A stretch of 7,750 bases of DNA from the NCBI GenBank assembly GCA_014859215.1, contig JACUUS010000111.1, positions 1 through 7,750 of the forward strand, read 5' to 3'. Below are positions 1 through 5,400 of this stretch, one piece after another. The stretch is from Dehalococcoidia bacterium. Its GTDB lineage: Bacteria > Chloroflexota > Dehalococcoidia > SZUA-161. A program made the position numbers and the translations under genes. Position 1 is the first letter of the stretch; each line of letters opens with the position of its first letter. The notes below the pieces were generated by a model. That model was not told where the DNA came from, made no database searches, and was given only the letters and a program-made list of their open reading frames with translations.

Positions 1-103
1 CAGGCGACCGGCCACATACCAGCACTGGGCGACCCACCGGCTCGCCGCTACAACCCCTTCCTTCCACCCAGTATCCATATGACGTCGTTCTTCAGATAGA
101 CAG

Positions 104-190
104 GCCAACAGCCGTCTACACATGTTGGCGGGCCTACCCGCCGCCAAGCGATGCGGCGGCACATGTAGTGGCGGGCCAACAGGCCGCCGG
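104..190. repeat. Cluster of overlapping hairpins and direct repeats
   Basis: Several perfect short inverted repeats nest in under 90 bases: GCCAACA (104-110) with TGTTGGC (123-129); GGCGGG (127-132) with CCCGCC (137-142) around a 4-nt loop; and CCGCCGC (138-144) with GCGGCGG (153-159). ACATGT occurs at 120-125 and again at 161-166. The longer unit CACATGT...TGGCGGGCC is repeated directly at 119-134 and 160-177, with two extra bases in the second copy. The stems compete with each other, so alternative folds are possible. The function is unknown; it may be a repetitive extragenic element. Confidence 0.55.
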
Positions 191-202
191 GGGAAAGGGG
201 CA

Positions 203-252
203 CGTCATTGCGAGGCAGTGCGCCGGAGGCGCACAACGCGGCAATCTTGTCC
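203..252. repeat. Dispersed palindromic repeat of the CGTCATTGCGAG...GCAAT type
   Basis: The element begins CGTCATTGCGAGG and ends CGGCAATCTTGTC. Its ends pair imperfectly (ATTGC at 207-211 with GCAAT at 241-245). Its centre is a perfect 7-bp stem, GTGCGCC (218-224) and GGCGCAC (228-234), with a GGA loop. From memory, short repeats with the same termini (CGTCATTGCGAG...GCAATCT) are scattered through intergenic regions of many bacteria, including Dehalococcoidia. Only one copy is visible here, so its repetitive nature is inferred from that resemblance. Confidence 0.6.
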
Positions 253-309
253 GTACTGGAGAAGCACAAGGGCGTTACTGAGGGGGAGCATATCAATGAC
301 CGGGGATAT

Positions 310-1095
310 TTACCGTCCCTTGAACTCCGGCTTTCTCTTCTCCAGAAAGGAGGTCATCCCCTCCTTGAAGTCCTCGGTCTGGAAGCAGATACGCTGCGCA
401 AGCGTCTCGTAGTCCAGCTGCGCTTCCAGGTCGTTGGTGATGCCCTTGTAAACGCCCCTCTTGATGAGGTCGACAGCCACGGAGGGGCCTTTCGCGATCC
501 GCAAGGCGAACTCCCTGGTAGCGTCCATCAGCTGGTCATGCGGCACCACCCTGTTCACCAGTCCCAACCGTTCAGCTTCCTTCACATCAAAGGTATCGCC
601 GAGAAGCATCAGCTCGAGGGCCTTTGACGCGCCTATCATGCGAGGCAGGTACCAGGTCGCCCCACCGTCAGGCACCAGCCCCCTTTTCACAAAAACCATG
701 CTGAACCGGGCTTTCTCAGAGGCTATCCTGAAATCGCAAGCCAGCGCCAGCGAGAAGGTCACGCCCGCCACCACGCCGGGGATGGCGGCGATGGTGGGCT
801 TGGGAAAATATCGTACCGGGAGTGTCCACCAGCCAAGCGGCCTCTTGAGGATGTACGGCGGTAAGGGACCGCTGTAGTCAGCGGTGAGCTCGCCCGAATC
901 GGCCCCGGTGCTGAACGCCTCTCCCGCGCCCGTAAAAACGAGGACCTTGGTCTCCTCGTCCGTGCGCAGCTCGGTGGCGAGCCTGTGCACCTCGGTCCTC
1001 ATCGCCTCCGTAACCGCGTTAAGTCGTTCGGGGCGGTTGAAGGTAATGGTGGCGATACCGTCTTCCTTGGTGAAGATCAGACCCTCGACAGCCAT
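310..1095 (-). CDS. Enoyl-CoA hydratase/isomerase family protein (crotonase fold), third gene of operon
   Basis: This 261-aa protein has the usual crotonase length. The N-terminal beta strands lead to FNRPERLNA (19-27), the first oxyanion-hole loop STGAD is at 62-66, the helix segment LALACDFRIASEKARF spans 116-131, and LGLVNRVVPH is at 178-187. The ATG is preceded by AGGAGG with 8-nt spacing, and the gene starts 21 nt after the previous stop. The family acts on CoA thioesters in the cytoplasm (hydration, isomerisation, dehalogenation and related reactions). Both classical hydratase glutamates are absent; an Asp at 143 (VPD) takes the place used by PaaG-type isomerases. Unlike its two neighbours, the GGG of the second oxyanion-hole loop reads G111-V112-T113, and a Pro/aromatic-rich stretch (77-100) replaces the usual preceding helix. 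It could therefore have altered chemistry or little activity. The family call is secure; the substrate is unknown. Confidence 0.93.
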   Translation of the reverse strand: MAVEGLIFTKEDGIATITFNRPERLNAVTEAMRTEVHRLATELRTDEETKVLVFTGAGEAFSTGADSGELTADYSGPLPPYILKRPLGWWTLPVRYFPKPTIAAIPGVVAGVTFSLALACDFRIASEKARFSMVFVKRGLVPDGGATWYLPRMIGASKALELMLLGDTFDVKEAERLGLVNRVVPHDQLMDATREFALRIAKGPSVAVDLIKRGVYKGITNDLEAQLDYETLAQRICFQTEDFKEGMTSFLEKRKPEFKGR

Positions 1096-1116
1096 ACGGG
1101 ATACCTCCTGGACGCG

Positions 1117-1926
1117 CTACTTGCCCTGGAACCTTGCCTCTCTCCCCTCGAGAAACGCGTTGACGCCCTCCTTGAAGTCCGCGGTCTGCATCAGCACGTT
1201 CTCTATGTAGGCCTCATAGTCCATCTGCGCGGCGATGTCAGTCTCGATCGAGCCTTTATAGATGGCCGCCTTGGAGAAACCGAGCGCTATAGGCGCATTC
1301 CGGGCTATCTTCGCGGCAAGCTCCTTCGATGCAGGCATCAGCCGGTCTGCCGGGACGACCCTGTTAACCAGCCCTATACGGTCCGCCTCGGCGGCGTCGA
1401 TTGTCTCCGCCGTGAATATGAGCTCAAGAGCCCGAGCTGTGCCGACCAGCCGCGGCAGGGTGAATGTCGAGCCGGACTCGGGAATAACGCCCCGCCTGGT
1501 GAATACCATATTGAAACGCGCGTTCTCGGAGGCGATTCTTATGTCGCATGCCAGTGACATTGCGAGCCCGCCCCCGGCGGCGATGCCGTTTATGGCGGCA
1601 ATGACCGGCTTGGGCATGTTCCTGATCTTGAGGACCATGGTTAGAATATTGCCATCGCGGCGGATCATCTCTTCCATGGTCGTCATGTGAAGCGTATGCT
1701 GCTCGCCCAGCGACATCAGGTACGCGATATCGGCGCCCGTGCAGAAGGCCTTCCCGGCGCCGGTAATGATCAGCGCCCTGACCTCCCTGTTCTTCGCCAC
1801 CTCGTCCAGCACCGAGTCCATCTCGGCCTGCATAACGCCGTCAAAAGCGTTCTTGACCTCCGGCCGGTTGAGGGTCAGGACCGCGACACCGCCTTCTTTC
1901 TCATAGATAACGGTCTTGTACGCCAA
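1117..1926 (-). CDS. Enoyl-CoA hydratase/isomerase family protein (crotonase fold), second gene of operon
   Basis: A 269-aa crotonase-fold protein is predicted from a TTG start. I prefer TTG at 1926 because an SD-like AAAGGGG lies 7 nt upstream and the resulting N-terminus (MAYKTVIYEK) aligns with the upstream paralogue (MADETVILQK). An in-frame ATG at 1983, overlapping the previous stop as ATGA, would add 19 residues of no family resemblance. Visible motifs are LNRPEVKNAF (19-28), the oxyanion loop CTGAD (62-66), the second oxyanion loop AAGGG (116-120), LACDIRIASENARF (125-138) and RIGLVNRVVP (183-192). Both hydratase glutamates are missing; Glu150 (VIPE) sits where PaaG-like enzymes have Asp. 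About 60 percent of core positions match the first operon gene by hand alignment. A CoA-thioester isomerase or hydratase is likely; the substrate is unknown. Confidence 0.93.
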   Translation of the reverse strand: MAYKTVIYEKEGGVAVLTLNRPEVKNAFDGVMQAEMDSVLDEVAKNREVRALIITGAGKAFCTGADIAYLMSLGEQHTLHMTTMEEMIRRDGNILTMVLKIRNMPKPVIAAINGIAAGGGLAMSLACDIRIASENARFNMVFTRRGVIPESGSTFTLPRLVGTARALELIFTAETIDAAEADRIGLVNRVVPADRLMPASKELAAKIARNAPIALGFSKAAIYKGSIETDIAAQMDYEAYIENVLMQTADFKEGVNAFLEGREARFQGK

Positions 1927-1979
1927 ACTCCTACCCCTTTCGTCAGTATGAACAGATAGTATAGTCGGGTCCGGGCCGG

Positions 1980-2792
1980 TCATTTCCCGCGGAATATGGG
2001 CTCGCGTTTCTCCATGAAGGAATTTATGCCCTCCTGGAAGTCCTCTGTGCCCATGAGCGCGTTCTGGGTATAGTTCTCGTAGTCCATCTGGGCGCTCATG
2101 TCAGTCTCGATCATGCCTCGATAAAGCGCGGCTTTGGCCATTCCCACTGCCAGCGGCGGATTGGCGGCGATCTCGGAAGCCAGTTCCCTGGCGGCCTCCA
2201 TCAAGTCCTCGTGAGGCACGACCCTGTTGACAAGGCCGATGCGCTCAGCCTCGGCGGCGGTGATTATCTTTCCCGTCAGCGCAAGCTCGCAGGCCCTGGC
2301 CATTCCCACCAGTCTGGGCAGATTGTACGTGGCCGCGCAATCAGGTATGACCCCTCTCTTGATGAAGATGGTGCTGAACCGGGCCTTGTCCGAAACGATT
2401 CTCATGTCACACGCCAGAGCGAGACCCATACCGCCGCCGGCTGCCACGCCGTTTACGGCCGCGACCACCGGCTTCATCATATTCCGGATCTTCAAGACAA
2501 CCGTAGGCATGTTCCCCGAACGGCGCACGACGTCCCCTATTATGGTTCTCGCAAAGGCCGCTCTGTTTTCGATCAGGGTCCCCAGGTAGCTGACGTCCCC
2601 GCCAGCGCAGAAGGCCTTCCCCGCGCCGGTGATAATTACCACCCTTACATTCTCGTCCTGGCTGACGTCGTTTATGACCTCGTCCATTCTCTCCATCATC
2701 GGGTAGTCGAAGGCGTTGTTCACCTGGGGACGATTGAGGGTTATGGTGGCAAGCATATCCGCTTTCTGCAAGATTACGGTTTCATCGGCCAC
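1980..2792 (-). CDS. Enoyl-CoA hydratase/isomerase family protein (crotonase fold), first gene of operon
   Basis: This 270-aa protein starts at GTG (2792), with a strong AAAAAGGAGG ribosome binding site 6 nt upstream. It has LNRPQVNNAF (19-28), the oxyanion loop CAGGD (62-66), a typical AAGGG (117-121), LACDMRIVSDKARF (126-139), IPDCAATYNLPRLVG (149-163) and a C-terminal trimerisation region ending FRGK. The classical Glu pair of enoyl-CoA hydratase is replaced by Gly and Phe, while Asp151 aligns with the catalytic Asp of PaaG (ring-epoxide isomerase) and with the nucleophile of 4-chlorobenzoyl-CoA dehalogenase. It leads a three-gene crotonase operon with a near-consensus promoter 43-50 bp upstream. 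It probably handles an acyl-CoA in fatty-acid or aromatic degradation, but neither substrate nor reaction can be read from the sequence. Confidence 0.94.
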   Translation of the reverse strand: MADETVILQKADMLATITLNRPQVNNAFDYPMMERMDEVINDVSQDENVRVVIITGAGKAFCAGGDVSYLGTLIENRAAFARTIIGDVVRRSGNMPTVVLKIRNMMKPVVAAVNGVAAGGGMGLALACDMRIVSDKARFSTIFIKRGVIPDCAATYNLPRLVGMARACELALTGKIITAAEAERIGLVNRVVPHEDLMEAARELASEIAANPPLAVGMAKAALYRGMIETDMSAQMDYENYTQNALMGTEDFQEGINSFMEKREPIFRGK

Positions 2793-2798
2793 GTTTTA

Positions 2799-2808
2799 CC
2801 TCCTTTTT
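2799..2808 (-). promoter_or_regulatory. Ribosome binding site deciding the GTG start at 2792
   Basis: On the minus strand, AAAAAGGAGG precedes the GTG codon by 6 nt. It is the strongest Shine-Dalgarno sequence in the window, which supports the non-ATG start and efficient translation of the first crotonase. Confidence 0.75.
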
Positions 2809-2841
2809 ATTCTCCACAGAGCCCGCCGTATGTTCGCACGC

Positions 2842-2870
2842 ATAATACCTGCCGCGTACGTGTTTGTCAA
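2842..2870 (-). promoter_or_regulatory. Sigma70-type promoter of the crotonase operon
   Basis: The minus strand has TTGACA (2865-2870, 6/6 match), a 17-bp spacer and TATTAT (2842-2847, 5/6 match). The predicted transcript starts near 2835, giving a leader of about 43 nt before the GTG at 2792. It lies in the 150-bp gap after the NYN gene, where no clear terminator is seen, so readthrough from upstream may add to expression. Confidence 0.75.
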
Positions 2871-2942
2871 TTTGAGAAGCGGGCCGGGGGCGCGTGCGTG
2901 AAGATGGCGGAACTCAGGGGGACGGGGTGCTGCGCAGGCCTT

Positions 2943-3551
2943 TTACACGGGAGAGGGTTTCTCTACGGGGACACTGTTGGTCCTGCCCGGCCCCGGTCCG
3001 GGCCTCTTGGCCTTCCGCCGCGGAGGCCTCTTGCGCGTCCAGAGGGTCTTGAAAAAGCCGTGATCGAGGAGGTGCTTATTATCTGCCACATCCAGCAGGT
3101 CTCTGGAGACATTGCTTTCAAAATAGGCTACCTCCACGTGTTTGCCCATATTCTTCACAGCCTGGAGCGCGTAAGCGAAGTCTGAGTCCCCGCTCACAAG
3201 TATGGCCACCTCGTACAGGCCGTTCCAGGCGAAATGAAGCAGGTCTGTGACCAGCATAACGTCGATGCCCTTCTCGACCGGGATTCCCTGTGCCATTTTC
3301 GTCCTGCCCAGCCTGACCTCGAGATAAGGGGTCTCCCGGAGGGCGCTAAGAAAGTCCTGCTGCTCACGGGAGCTCTCCGCGCGCTGCGTCGGGTCCTGGA
3401 GCACATTATAGTAGTATGTTCGAAAGAGCCGCCTGGCCCCGCAAAGCTTGGCCGTGAACTCTGCGAACTTCAAATCGTATCGGTTGAAGTTGGACCGGAG
3501 CGCATGATAAAGATTGCTCCCGTCTATAAAAATCGCCACTCTATCTTCCAC
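2943..3551 (-). CDS. NYN domain protein (PIN-like nuclease fold, LabA/DUF88 type)
   Basis: This is a 202-aa protein. The GTG at 3551 is chosen because AAGGAG precedes it by 6 nt and the NYN domain begins right after it (VAIFIDGSNLYHAL). The frame stays open upstream to 3650, but the extra residues look unrelated. The NYN fold is visible: strand plus Asp10 (FIDGSN), KGIDVMLVTDLL at 94-105 with Asp97 and Asp103, and LVSGDSDF at 118-125 with Asp122 and Asp124, which together form the acidic metal-binding cluster of PIN-like RNases. Residues about 172-202 form a Lys/Arg/Pro-rich, probably disordered tail that could bind nucleic acid. Members of this family are believed to cleave or process RNA; the target here is unknown. 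The gene appears monocistronic, with its own promoter and a long leader. Confidence 0.88.
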   Translation of the reverse strand: MEDRVAIFIDGSNLYHALRSNFNRYDLKFAEFTAKLCGARRLFRTYYYNVLQDPTQRAESSREQQDFLSALRETPYLEVRLGRTKMAQGIPVEKGIDVMLVTDLLHFAWNGLYEVAILVSGDSDFAYALQAVKNMGKHVEVAYFESNVSRDLLDVADNKHLLDHGFFKTLWTRKRPPRRKAKRPGPGPGRTNSVPVEKPSPV

Positions 3552-3636
3552 GTATTTCTCCTTAGACGATCCCGGCGAGACAGCCCTGACAATGCTCTTG
3601 AACCCGGTCTCCCTGCTTCCTCGCATTAAAGCAGAG

Positions 3637-3666
3637 TTACGCAATCTCACCCTCAGCCGCTCTCAT
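3637..3666 (-). other. Possible 9-codon upstream ORF in the NYN leader
   Basis: An ATG at 3666 opens a 9-codon frame (MRAAEGEIA, then TAA) preceded by AGGAG at 8-nt spacing. It lies in the leader between the predicted NYN promoter and the NYN start, in a different reading frame from NYN. It may be a translated leader peptide or a chance match; there is no run of one amino acid that would suggest classical attenuation. Confidence 0.25.
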
Positions 3667-3720
3667 TCGTACAGCTCCTGTTTCGAACCAGCAAGCTCGT
3701 GAATTCATCGTCCAATTCGG

Positions 3721-3748
3721 ATAATACCAGTTTCTCAGAATCCGTCAA
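3721..3748 (-). promoter_or_regulatory. Sigma70-type promoter for the NYN gene
   Basis: The minus strand has TTGACG (3743-3748, 5/6), a 16-bp spacer and TATTAT (3721-3726, 5/6). The -35 hexamer lies inside the last codons of the MFS gene and its stop codon falls in the spacer. The predicted start near 3714 gives a leader of about 160 nt before the GTG at 3551. Confidence 0.65.
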
Positions 3749-4991
3749 GTTCCCCTCTTTTGCCCCTGTCCTTTACCAGCAGGGCAAAAACCAGCGCCGC
3801 TGCCGCAGCAAGCGCGGCCCCGAGCAGAAACGGGGCCTGCGGGCTGAAAAGGAACCAGAGCCATCCCGCGATTATGCTGGCCGGCAGCAGGGACAGTCCC
3901 ACAGCGGCATTGAACAGGCCGTATGCCGTGCCGCGTCTTTCCACCGGCACCAGGTCGGCGACAAAGGCCCGTGACACCCCCTCCACCATGCCGCTGTAAA
4001 GACCGTATACACCGAACAGAAGCCATACGTGCCACGGCGAGGACGCCAGGGCGAAGCCAAGGTAGGCGAGCGCATAAACGCACCAGCCGGTTACGAGAAG
4101 GCCCCTGCGTCCGAGTCTGTCGGAGGCCAGTCCGGCCGGCAGGGAAGCGAAAGCGTACACGGCGTTGAAGAATACAAACAGCAAAAGGACCTCAACTACT
4201 GAAAGGCCAAGGTCCTGCGCGCGCAGAACGAGAAATGCGTCACTGGAGTTGCCCAGCGTGAACAGAACTATGACCCCAAGGAAGATCTTGAACCTCAAAT
4301 CGAAACCCTTACCTGAACGCCCTACGGCCCCCACTGTGGCCGGAGATTGAGGCTCCGGTGCCGGAGCGGACCTGCGCCGCCTTTCCCGGACGAAGAAGAA
4401 CAGCACCACCACCGCCAGCAAGGCGGGGCCTATCCCGGCAAGAACGAGCGTTTGAAAGGATTCCCGGCTGAGCTCGAGGCCTCCTTTCTGGATGGAGTAG
4501 ATAATCGCGGCAGCCAGGGAAAGTCCGATAACAGCTCCAAGAGTGTCCATGCCCCTGTGGAACCCGAAGCTCCTTCCCATCTCCCCGGGCGTGGTGCTGT
4601 CCGCGATAAGGGCATCGCGGGGAGCGCTGCGGATGCCCTTCCCGACGCGGTCCGCGAACCGTATGCCGAGCACCGTGCTCCAGGCCGTGGCGAAGTACAG
4701 GACGGGTTTGATAAGGGCGGAGAGGCCGTATCCAAGAACAGCCAGGTTCTTCCTTCGACTGAGCCGGTCGCTGAGCCAGCCGCTGCCCAGTTTGACCAGG
4801 CTCGCCGTACCCTCGGCGATGCCCTCGATGAGCCCGATTACCGGCGTGCCCACCCTGAGCACATTGAACAGGAAAAGGGGCATGACCGCGAATATCATTT
4901 CGCTGGAGATGTCGGTCAGAAAGCTGACGATGCCCAGGAAAAACACATTGCGGCTGAGCCCCAGGACCTTGCTTTGCGCGATCTCCATCAC
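3735..4991 (-). CDS. Major facilitator superfamily (MFS) transporter, MJ1317-like
   Basis: This 418-aa inner-membrane protein has about 12 hydrophobic segments in two halves. Signature motif A appears in each half: GWLSDRLSRRKN (71-82) and GLASDRLGRRG (287-297). The segment DRVGKGIRSAPRDALIADS (114-132) and the later GFHRGMDTLGA (143-153) are typical of a subfamily that I recall as MJ1317-like. A charged Arg/Pro-rich cytoplasmic loop (about 202-230) joins the halves. The GTG at 4991 shares one base with the PadR stop codon (TAGTG); the next codon is ATG (4988) and may be the real start. No good ribosome binding site is present, so translation is probably coupled to the PadR gene. Expulsion of a drug or other small molecule is inferred from the family and the PadR partner; the substrate is unknown. 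Confidence 0.92.
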   Translation of the reverse strand: MMEIAQSKVLGLSRNVFFLGIVSFLTDISSEMIFAVMPLFLFNVLRVGTPVIGLIEGIAEGTASLVKLGSGWLSDRLSRRKNLAVLGYGLSALIKPVLYFATAWSTVLGIRFADRVGKGIRSAPRDALIADSTTPGEMGRSFGFHRGMDTLGAVIGLSLAAAIIYSIQKGGLELSRESFQTLVLAGIGPALLAVVVLFFFVRERRRRSAPAPEPQSPATVGAVGRSGKGFDLRFKIFLGVIVLFTLGNSSDAFLVLRAQDLGLSVVEVLLLFVFFNAVYAFASLPAGLASDRLGRRGLLVTGWCVYALAYLGFALASSPWHVWLLFGVYGLYSGMVEGVSRAFVADLVPVERRGTAYGLFNAAVGLSLLPASIIAGWLWFLFSPQAPFLLGAALAAAAALVFALLVKDRGKRGELDGF

Positions 4992-5293
4992 TAAGTGTCC
5001 AGCAGCACTTCGTCCACCAGTTCCCGGATCTTGCTTCTTGCCTCTTCGAGTACCTGCATCCCCCGCGCGGTTATGGCATAGTACTTGCGCACCTTACCAT
5101 TGACCAGTCTTGCTTCCATGAAAAGATAACCATCACTTTCGAGTCGGTGCAAAGCGGGATAGAGCGTCCCCGGGCTCAGGTTGTAGCCATGCCTTCTTAG
5201 CTCTTCGAGTATCTCGATGCCGTAGATGGGCTCCTTTGAGGCATGATAGAGGATATGTATCCTGATGAACCCGGCGAAGAAGTCTTTCATCAT
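4991..5293 (-). CDS. PadR family transcriptional regulator
   Basis: A 100-aa protein is predicted from the ATG at 5293, which follows GGAGG by 9 nt; a second ATG comes next. The frame is open upstream to 5347, but that stretch covers the promoter and operator. The sequence is a compact winged helix: FFAGFIRIHILYHAS, then YGIEILEELRRHGYNLSPGTLYPALHRLESDGYL, where SPGTLYPALHRLE is the PadR recognition-helix signature, followed by the wing (VNGKVRKYYAIT) and a short C-terminal dimerisation helix. It is a cytoplasmic DNA-binding repressor of the short PadR class (as in LmrR), which typically controls an adjacent transporter. The MFS gene follows directly with overlapping stop and start. A palindrome over its own promoter suggests negative autoregulation of both genes, relieved by a ligand. 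Confidence 0.93.
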   Translation of the reverse strand: MMKDFFAGFIRIHILYHASKEPIYGIEILEELRRHGYNLSPGTLYPALHRLESDGYLFMEARLVNGKVRKYYAITARGMQVLEEARSKIRELVDEVLLDT

Positions 5294-5307
5294 CGTTATC
5301 GTCCTCC

Positions 5308-5326
5308 GATATCGCGTTACGATATC
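5308..5326. promoter_or_regulatory. Putative PadR operator (19-bp palindrome)
   Basis: GATATCG and CGATATC form a perfect 7-bp inverted repeat around a 5-bp spacer (CGTTA). It sits between the predicted -35 of the padR promoter and the padR ribosome binding site and covers the -10 hexamer. PadR proteins usually bind AT-rich dyads in their own promoters, so this is the best operator candidate; binding is inferred. Confidence 0.65.
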
Positions 5327-5347
5327 CTTCCGGCAGCTGACTGTCAA
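5319..5347 (-). promoter_or_regulatory. Promoter of the padR-MFS unit
   Basis: The minus strand has TTGACA (5342-5347, 6/6), a 17-bp spacer and TATCGT (5319-5324, 4/6). The -10 lies inside the putative operator palindrome. The predicted start near 5312 leaves a leader of about 20 nt carrying the GGAGG (5303-5307) of padR. Confidence 0.6.
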
Positions 5348-5363
5348 GAGCTACGGAGTCAGC

Positions 5364-5392
5364 TTTCCATGGACCGAAGAAGCATGTATGAT
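5364..5392 (+). promoter_or_regulatory. Possible promoter of mnmE (leaderless)
   Basis: The plus strand has TTTCCA (5364-5369, 4/6), a 17-bp spacer and TATGAT (5387-5392, 5/6). Transcription would begin near 5399, two bases before the ATG of mnmE at 5401, so the mRNA would be leaderless. No Shine-Dalgarno sequence precedes that ATG, which agrees with this reading. It is a computed-by-eye match only. Confidence 0.4.
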
Positions 5393-5400
5393 TGAGTCAG

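Larger units (their letters stand above)
1..309. other. Non-coding region with inverted and direct repeats
   Basis: No convincing gene is seen here. Short open frames exist on both strands, but they run through the repeats, lack a ribosome binding site and resemble no family I recognise. The region lies downstream of the crotonase operon and contains a palindromic cluster (about 101-190) and a dispersed-repeat-like element (203-252), described separately. No classical hairpin followed by a T tract is visible for the operon that ends at 310, so how its transcription stops is unclear. The first 100 bases show nothing I can name. Confidence 0.6.

Noticed and set aside
48..296. Minus-strand 82-codon frame in the left non-coding region
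   Set aside because: It is built from the repeats, has Cys/Arg/Trp-rich low-quality sequence and no ribosome binding site.
1958..1963. TATACT hexamer as an internal promoter before the middle crotonase
   Set aside because: No acceptable -35 hexamer lies 16-18 bases upstream; the operon promoter at 2842-2870 is sufficient.
1980..2792. Identification of the first crotonase as a 4-chlorobenzoyl-CoA dehalogenase
   Set aside because: The aligned Asp is present, but the Trp eight residues before it in the dehalogenase is Phe here, and PaaG-like isomerases share the Asp. The sequence does not support a dehalogenase call.
2211..3185. Plus-strand open frame of 324 codons
   Set aside because: It runs antisense across the first crotonase, the intergenic promoter and the NYN gene, resembles no family, and has no ribosome binding site. 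GC-rich codon use of the minus-strand genes explains its openness.
4347..4994. Plus-strand open frame of 215 codons opposite the MFS gene
   Set aside because: Its composition is that of an antisense frame of a hydrophobic protein, and the MFS motifs on the minus strand are clear.
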